Assembly (NCBI GenBank): GCA_036250195.1 | Contig: JAVHZZ010000008.1 | Coordinates: forward strand, 6,767,434 to 6,831,433 | Length of the DNA stretch: 64,000 nt | Direction of reading: 5' to 3' | Source: Mixophyes australis | Taxonomy: Eukaryota; Chordata; Amphibia; Anura; Limnodynastidae | Position numbers and translations under genes: made by a program | The notes under the pieces: generated by a model | Database searches by the model: none | What the model was told of the DNA's origin: nothing | Seen by the model: the letters and a program-made list of their open reading frames with translations, nothing else | In this document: positions 57,860-64,000 of the stretch, piece by piece | Numbering within the stretch: position 1 is the first letter of the stretch | Layout: every line of letters starts with the position of its first letter

Positions 57860-58777
57860 AATGATAATTGCAGGTTTTGTACATCTGCGGTATATGAAAG
57901 GTTACACTGTATTCTACCATCACAGCAGAACAAAAGCCATTTCCCTTCTCAGGCTTTAAGCAGCCAAAATTTATCAAGAACTGTTTGTCACTTGTGTTCT
58001 AACCTTGGGGCAAAGTTTCAGCAAAAGGTGCATTCCTAATTTTATCTCTATAAAACTGTAGCGTGACTCATTTTTCTCCCTCCGCGCTGGGAGATCTTTC
58101 AGTATCCTGGCAAACTTGTAAGGTACCGAGCAAGATAATATCAGCCTTAAAACAAAAACTAAAATGCTGCAAATTGAGTTTTGTGAGCTGGAAAAGTCCG
58201 ACTTATTAACCGCATCCGTCATGTGGGCTCATTAGGACGTTTAGCCACCATATATTTATACGTTGACTGCCGCAGACCCAAAGAATAGACATCGAGCTGG
58301 CTACGTTTGGCAAACAACAGGCATAATCTTATTAACTCATTTGTAAATGTTATGACTATTGGAGCCGGGAGCACTTGGTCTTCTCTCAATAGCCTTCTTT
58401 TTGCAAAAGTACAAATCGTTAAATGTTTACAGGTTCCTAAGTCAGCACAAGTGATCGTCCCCATGTACAACTGTCCTTTTGTTTCAGTCTAATGCTAGAG
58501 CTTAGTTACCCAACCAACGCAGCTTATTCCTAATGCTCTACAATGTCCTCCCCCCGGTGCGTTAGAGGTGGAGCTGCCATGGAAAATTCAAGCAGCTGTT
58601 AGCACAGAGTATATACTGAAAGCTGCACCCACCTCTCTTCAAGCAGGGACTGACACCAGGGGACGGCTTTGTTAAGGGTAAAACTACATTTTGGGAAGAG
58701 TTCTTTTCAACACCCATAGAATTCTTTTTAGAATTTAGCAGATCAGCAAAGTACAAAAATGACATCAATCCACACTT
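57860..58777. other. Noncoding stretch, no gene seen
   Basis: No gene or repeat delimited. Frames of 82-83 codons on the minus strand have no recognisable motifs. Confidence 0.45.
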
Positions 58778-58994
58778 GTCTACTCTCCCGGAATTCCCAG
58801 GAGGCTCCCGAATTTCAGGGAATACTCACAGACTCCTGGAAGAGTAGACAAGGCCTCCGCATTTGCCAAACTCCACGGCCGTGAATTTCGGCTTTCTTTT
58901 TATAGTGGGGGCGGGGCTATTGGTGATGCGCCAATGTCACCACGCCCTCCTCCTACCTCATGTCACAGGAAATCTTAAAAGTTGGCATGTATGC
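58778..58994. mobile_element. Family G element, copy G3
   Basis: Starts with the foldback 'GTCTACTCTCCCGGAATTCC' ... 'CCTGGAAGAGTAGAC' (to 58849) and ends 'AAAAGTTGGCATGTATGC', the right terminus also seen at 8339-8354. The interior has 'GGGGGCGGGGCTATTGG'. It links the foldback at 6015 and the element at 8079 as one family. Confidence 0.65.
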
Positions 58995-60286
58995 ATCAAT
59001 CTTTGCAGAAGATTTCGACCCGCTGACGTGGGGCTTTTAGGAATCGAATAAATATGTGACTCTAAAAGGTGTATTTATCAAGTGCCGGTGGTTGTGAAAA
59101 ACGGAAATTTAATTAACAACATGCCCATCAGGTTTTCTCTTTAATCAAATTGCTGGCAAACCAATGAGTGTTTCATTACCGCCGCTTAATAATTAACCCC
59201 CCGTCTCTATTTACTAATATTCAGTGATAACTAATATTTTCTATCACCGCAGGTCACAGTGCTAGGAAATCTCATATCGCTGCAATTTACTTTATAAATA
59301 TACCAGGAGCAGATACTCACTACCCAGTGGTACCGGAGGCAGCGGCAGGAGGAGTCTTACCGAGTCTTTAGTGCGTCTACGCATGCGTGACCCTGCCAGC
59401 TCACATAAGCCATGTGGTACCCAAGTTGGGCTACCATGCAACGCATGTGAAGATTACATGGTAATAGGACAGCGTCTGCCAGGGTGTAAGTCGCTGCGTG
59501 TTCTGATTGGAGGGACTGAGCGCTTATAGCTTAATGTGGGCTCGGTGCGCTCACACCCACCTGCTAAAATGAGATGCGGAACGAGATATTTAAATAAGAT
59601 TTAAAGTGTTGGGAGGGCAAATTTATTATTTATTATTAATAACTGCAGACGGACGAAGGACCTTTTATCTTCCACGTTTTTACACGTCCTCGGAGGTGGC
59701 GCCAGGACCCCCCGGCAAAGCAGTGCCAAGGGCCCTAACTACACAACCTCTCACAGGAATAATAATGTAAATTATCAATAAAATTATAACTTTATTATAG
59801 CTTTACGTCTTCAAAAAATTATGTGTGTTGATTTTGTCTTGCTTAGTACGTGTATGTTGCTTTTGTTAAGGTCAAGATATGTATTTGCAACAGCAAGTAC
59901 AGATAACAGCTGATACTGAGGTGATTAGTGGCTTAAACGTTTTACTAATGAGGGTTTGAAGGTTCTGAATAAATCTCCTGGAATAATATACTGAAAACTT
60001 GGCAAGCCTATGGGGCCCCCTATGCCCCGGGGCAGCTGCCCAGCGTGCCCATGCGTTAAGACGGCTCTGGGTGGCGCAAATTCAGTCTCGACTTCCTAAT
60101 TAACGCCTCTTGCATCCCCCAGGGGCACTTTATAAAGGAATGTGTATGTATAGGTGAATTTCTTCCAATTGAATGGAACACTAACATGTACAACAGTGAT
60201 ACAGAATAACTATCCCACCACCTGTGAGTTATTTAGTTCATCACTGAGACCAAACTGAGCAGTAAAATGTAAACGTTGAAATGAAT
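58995..60286. other. Noncoding stretch, no gene seen
   Basis: The 59340-59730 part is GC-richer than its surroundings but not a clear CpG island. 'CCCCGGGGCAGCTGCCC' at 60023-60046 is repeat-like. No gene recognised. Confidence 0.45.
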
Positions 60287-60608
60287 GGGCAGCACGGTGG
60301 CTCAGTGGTTAACACTTCTGCCTCACAGCACTGGCGTCATGAGTTCGATAGCCGACCATGGCCTTATCTGTGTGGAGTTTGTATGTTCTCCCCGTGGTCG
60401 CGTGGGTTTCCTCCAGGTGCTCTAGTTTCCTCCTACATTCCAAAAACATACTAGTAGGTTAATTGGCTGCTAACAAATTTACCCTAGTTTGTCTCTGTCT
60501 CTGTCTGTGTGTGTTAGGGAATTTAGACTGTATGATCCAATGGGACAGGGACTGATGTGACTGAGTTCTCTGTACAGCGCTGCAGAATTTGTGGCGCTAT
60601 ATAAATAC

Positions 60609-60641
<33 letters not shown>
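60287..60641 (+). repeat. Full-length tRNA-SINE with long (GAT)n
   Basis: The head 'GGGCAGCACGGTGGCTCAG', 'TGGTTAACAC' and 'GAGTTCGATAGCCGACC' precede 'TTTCCTCCAGGTGCTCTAG', (TG)n, 'GGGAATTTAGACTGTATGA' and 'GGCGCTATATAAATACATG'. The final GAT array has about 11 repeats. The A and B boxes carry single changes relative to other copies. Confidence 0.95.
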
Positions 60642-60643
<2 letters not shown>

Positions 60644-61587
60644 TGAAAGTGGTGGTTCCAGTGTAGAAGGATAATTTCATCCGAAACAACGTTTCACTCT
60701 TCCTATCCCCTTTTCTAGCCGGACCCCCAAACCCCCAATAGGTCGTAGGCAGTGTTATTACGGGGCAGTCCTAGAACGTGAGCCCGCTCCTTGGGTCTCC
60801 TTGAGCAGATAAACCACAACATTCCCGCTGTAAGTTATCTATGTCATTGCAATTATTCACGCCGGTCCTGAGAATGATTGGTACATAATTCATTCTTATT
60901 GATTTAACATGTGTGATTGCTTCATTCGTTAGTGGAAGAAAAACCCTAATCACAACCGTGTAATTAGCGTGTTTGTTTATGCGATACCTATTTATGCTTC
61001 TGGTTTAATGGAACACTAATGTGACAATCTCCATCATTAATAAACATATAGCAGACCACTGCAGCCCTTGCCTGTGACTAACTTAGAATTTAGATGCGTG
61101 TGAAGCTTAATTTGGTTTCCACCTGAATCTCTGGGAAGTTCATTCTTCTTTTTGATACTTTAGTCTTGTGAGTTGTTTAACCCTCACCCCAGATTGTAAT
61201 ATTGCTGTGAACATTCGTCCTCAGTAGACTTTCATTTTACAAAACACTGTATCACTTTATTTATTGCCCTCAATGTCTTTAAATTCACATGAGGGTCTCC
61301 TATTCAAGGTCAAATAAGCCCCAAATCCCATATTATCTAAAGCCCCCACCCTCAAAATTTATAAGCCCCGCCCCTTTATGAGATCATAAGAGAATGTGGA
61401 CTATTGGGGGCGTGGTCACAATCGCGGCTGATGTTACATCTCTATTCATACATCACACACAAGATTCTTTTTTGGAGTGAAATTCATTTTGTAACAAATT
61501 TAGGATAGACTGAAGTGGAGGGAGTAGAAACTAGAGATAAAATTGTCTTTAACATGGAAATAAATGAATGTAATATTCATCATCATC
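60642..61587. other. Noncoding stretch; possible conserved island
   Basis: Repeat-free from about 60880 to 61260, with TAATTA and GTTTGTTTA words typical of homeodomain and forkhead sites. Conserved-element status cannot be judged from one sequence. No gene seen. Confidence 0.45.
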
Positions 61588-62196
61588 ATGATGCCGCCGC
61601 TCCCCTCCATTGGAACAAGCTCCCCCGCTCCATCAGAACTTCCCCTAATCTGTCCTCTTTCAAACGAACATTAAAAACCCACCTTTTCCTTAAAGCCTTC
61701 CAGTCTCATGCCTAAACTCCCACCGGTCGGCTACCTCTCTTTCTCATCCCTTCTTCCCCTTCCTCGACTCCGTCTCCGTTTCCCCCGTCTCTCCGTCTCA
61801 TCCATGTGTCTGTCTGTCTTCCCCTCCCTTTAGATTGTTCGCTCCTTTGAGCAGGGCTCTCCTACCTTCTGTTTCCATCACTTTTAACTGCGCTCTCCAG
61901 CTACTCAGCTCACCTCCTCTCAGTCCCTCTGCCCTCTGTCTCCTCTCGCTTCTCTCCGCTCCCCTCAGTGACTCTCAACCTGTCATCCGTGCCCACCCTC
62001 TTGGGCCATAGTTACCTGCCTATACTCACTTTTCCCTTCCCTCCCTCTCTTTCATGCTGTGCCTGAGCCCCCAGAGTTATAGTGCTTACTGTTACTTGTA
62101 CTGTGCTGTTTCACCTTGTACTGTGCCATTGTTTGTCCTTGTACGGCGCTACGGATACTTTGTGGCGCCCTATAAATAAAAATTAATAATAATAAT
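61588..62196 (+). mobile_element. L2-type LINE 3' end
   Basis: The plus frame gives 'WNKLPRSIRTSPNLSSFKRT' then 'LKTHLFLKAF', the C-terminus of an L2/CR1-type ORF2. The pyrimidine-rich 3' UTR, 'TTGTACGGCGCTACGGATAC' and 'GGCGCCCTATAAATAAAA' with (AAT)n follow. Same family as 17855-18472. It is 5'-truncated and non-functional. Confidence 0.92.
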
Positions 62197-62435
62197 CATC
62201 ACCATTTATTTATATAGCGCCACTAATTCCGCAACGCTGTAAAGAGAACTCACTCACATTGGTTAATTCAATTAATCTACTAGTATGTTTTTGGAGTGTG
62301 GGAGGAAACCGGAGCACCCGGAGGAAACCCACGCATACACGGGGAGAACATACTAATTCCGCACAGATAAGGCCATGGTTGGGAATTAAACTCATGACCC
62401 CAGTGCTGTGAGGCAGAAGTGTTAACCACTGAGCC
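62197..62435 (-). repeat. tRNA-SINE joined tail-to-tail with L2
   Basis: The minus strand reads a tRNA-like head ('GGCTCAGTGGTTAACACTTC'), a B-box-like region (GAGTTTAATTCCCAACC), the central domain and the 'GGCGCTATATAAATAAATGG' tail. The TG/'AATTTAGACTG' segment is deleted. Its tail meets the (AAT)n tail of the L2 directly. Confidence 0.92.
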
Positions 62436-62881
62436 CCAAAAAAACCCTTTAAATTTCAGGAGAATTCATATAAAGACAGAAAATACTACAATAAGGCACT
62501 TGGACGTTTTTCTGACTAGTTACCCAGGACAATCACTCACCTACAGGTAGCTTACAGGATTAAATACTATTTGGATTATATTATGTTTGGTCAGAGTACG
62601 GGAACTCGTACTGGTAAAACAGTACAATACCAGACTTCAGCTCTAAGTTACCGTGTTTGGATGTAGGATACAGGAAACTATAGAAGGAAAGTGATACACA
62701 CAGGGATGAAAACTTCTCACATTATTGCAACTCAGGAACACCAAATATAACTACGGTGTATTTATATGTAGCAAAGAATTACTTTCTGATATAACAATAA
62801 TATACCTAATGAGATTATAACTAAAACAGACAATATATGGGCGATCACTCACTGGTGTTAAGAAAATTATTTTTGACATAT
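62436..62881. other. AT-rich spacer
   Basis: No gene or repeat delimited. Confidence 0.4.
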
Positions 62882-63300
62882 GGGCCTGAATCATCAAGGA
62901 AAGTAAATCCTGATACGTGCCATATCTTGCGAAAAATCGTTCTGCACCCAGAATAATGCACCAGAGAACGCAGCAACGTCCAATTCATCTTCAAGCACAA
63001 AGGACCTTTACTACAGCCTATGGACGTATGCCCGTAGTCAGTGTACAGTAAGGACGTGCCAAGCTGGAGCGCGCACAGCAGCGGTTGATTCAAGCTTTGG
63101 GCATCTCTAAGATACGTGATTTTGCAGTCGTATCATTTGCACCAGCTACAGGTCAGGTGTAAGTGATGATTACTAGTGATGACGGCTGTGTATACAGCTA
63201 GAACATGTGTTTGTAATCAGTAGCACCTGTAACAATGTATTTTATGTACAGTAGACATTAATAATATGTTGACATTTGTATTGGAAAAAATAATTTTGTA
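62882..63300 (+). mobile_element. Family B element (B6), left half
   Basis: Starts 'GGGCCTGAATCATCAAGGA', with 'GGACGTATGCCCGTAGTCAG', 'ACCAGCTACAGGTCAGGTGT', 'GCTGTGTATACAGCTAGAAC' and 'TTTATGTACAGTAGACATTA'. The right half is not found downstream. Confidence 0.87.
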
Positions 63301-63423
63301 GTTTTTGACTAGCTTATGTATGTAAGTTTGTAAAGATTTGTAACGTCAGAATGGTAACTGCCATAGCAGAACAATTCTGCGCAAAAGTGTTTTTGTCATC
63401 AAATGATTATTGTGAAAGTATAA
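63301..63423. other. Short spacer
   Basis: No feature recognised. Confidence 0.4.
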
Positions 63424-63540
63424 AATCATCATCATCAACATTTATTTATATAGTGTCAGCAAATTCCGTAGCGCTTTACAATTGGGGACAAACAGTTATA
63501 AACAACACTGGCTAAAACAGACCAAATAAATTTGTATCTC
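63424..63540 (-). mobile_element. L2-type LINE 3' tail
   Basis: The minus strand ends 'CCCCAATTGTAAAGCGCTAC', then 'GGAATTTGCTGACACTATAT' and AAATAAATG with (GAT)n. It matches the 3' end of the L2 at 35425-35885, not that at 17855. Confidence 0.85.
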
Positions 63541-64000
63541 TCTGTGGATTTCTCCTGAACCTCTTCATTCTAATAGTTGGGAAACAGAGGTAACAATGAC
63601 GATGGGGGTGAACAGAGAGTAGGACCCTCATCATTTGAAAATTCAAAACCAAACCACCCATAAGGTCAGACGATTGCTCAGGACATAAAATCCACTCAAT
63701 ATATTACTTTGTGTCCCAAATAAACGGTAAAACTGCTCTAGGGACTTATGTATTGTGTTAATATTGGATGATCATAAGTTCAGATATTATAATTGTATTT
63801 TTGTGGATAGTGGAAAAAATGGGACATCCAGATAAATCCGGAACATATGGAAATCTGCATAATGAACACGTGTGAGTGAGTTCATGCTAATCACGTGTTC
63901 CGTCATGACTTCCTTTGTTCTTCCGTACAACATTCTACAACTAGGTCAGTCCACCACCTGGGCCTCCAGATGACACATTGTGATCCAGCGCTATCCACGG
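63541..64000. other. Noncoding end of window
   Basis: No gene or repeat delimited. Confidence 0.4.

Noticed and set aside
1..64000. Bacterial or phage-type defence system, CRISPR array or operon
   Set aside because: Codon-dense genes, Shine-Dalgarno spacing and spacer-repeat arrays are all absent. The tandem repeats present have no unique spacers, and the repeat content is that of a vertebrate nuclear genome.

Overview
This window reads as nuclear DNA from a vertebrate, most likely an anuran amphibian (frog or toad). No host protein-coding exon, rRNA, functional tRNA gene, CRISPR array or bacterial-style operon can be supported. The longest open frames (up to 228 codons) are explained by in-frame tandem repeats, by conserved transposon sequence on both strands, or by chance. 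The frog assignment is an inference. It rests on the repeat set: tRNA-headed SINEs with an L2-like tail ending in (GAT)n, L2-type LINE 3' ends, and many short palindromic DNA transposons, including ones carrying paired CCAATCAG/CTGATTGG arms. The species cannot be named from this.

Layout. 0-9 kb: a SINE fragment, a 122-bp hairpin repeat, a PIF/Harbinger-like MITE (4478-4822) and the first member of a ~300-bp repeat called family D here. 9-19 kb: further SINEs, an E-family element, a family A palindrome split by a SINE, a hAT-like element with 8-bp target duplications (13432-14026), and a family B element interrupted by an L2 3' end (17468-18693). 20-30 kb: a SINE with (TG)n, a ~44-bp minisatellite built on CCAAT motifs, an almost perfect 335-bp palindrome (23231-23565), a strict 42-bp minisatellite (25735-26406), an E-family element and a D copy. 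30-45 kb: SINEs, a 201-bp tandem duplication (about 33 kb), an L2 3' end, a GATA/GACA microsatellite, a B/C/D transposon cluster (38.9-40.1 kb) and a ~600-bp tandem duplication carrying a G-rich 21-bp minisatellite (44.4-45.6 kb). 45-64 kb: SINEs, A, B, C and D copies, an element containing eight successive stem-loops (48868-49464), two long terminal-inverted-repeat elements (51607-52346 and 53015-53441), and an L2 whose tail abuts the tail of an opposite-strand SINE (61.6-62.4 kb).

The likely setting is intergenic or deep intronic DNA. No set of genes works together here. What can be learned is mostly the history of transposition (several nested insertions give relative ages) and tandem-repeat growth. 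Between the repeats are AT-rich stretches in which I see no genes; a few are candidates for conserved noncoding elements, which only cross-species alignment can test. Family letters A-H are labels used in this report, not database names.
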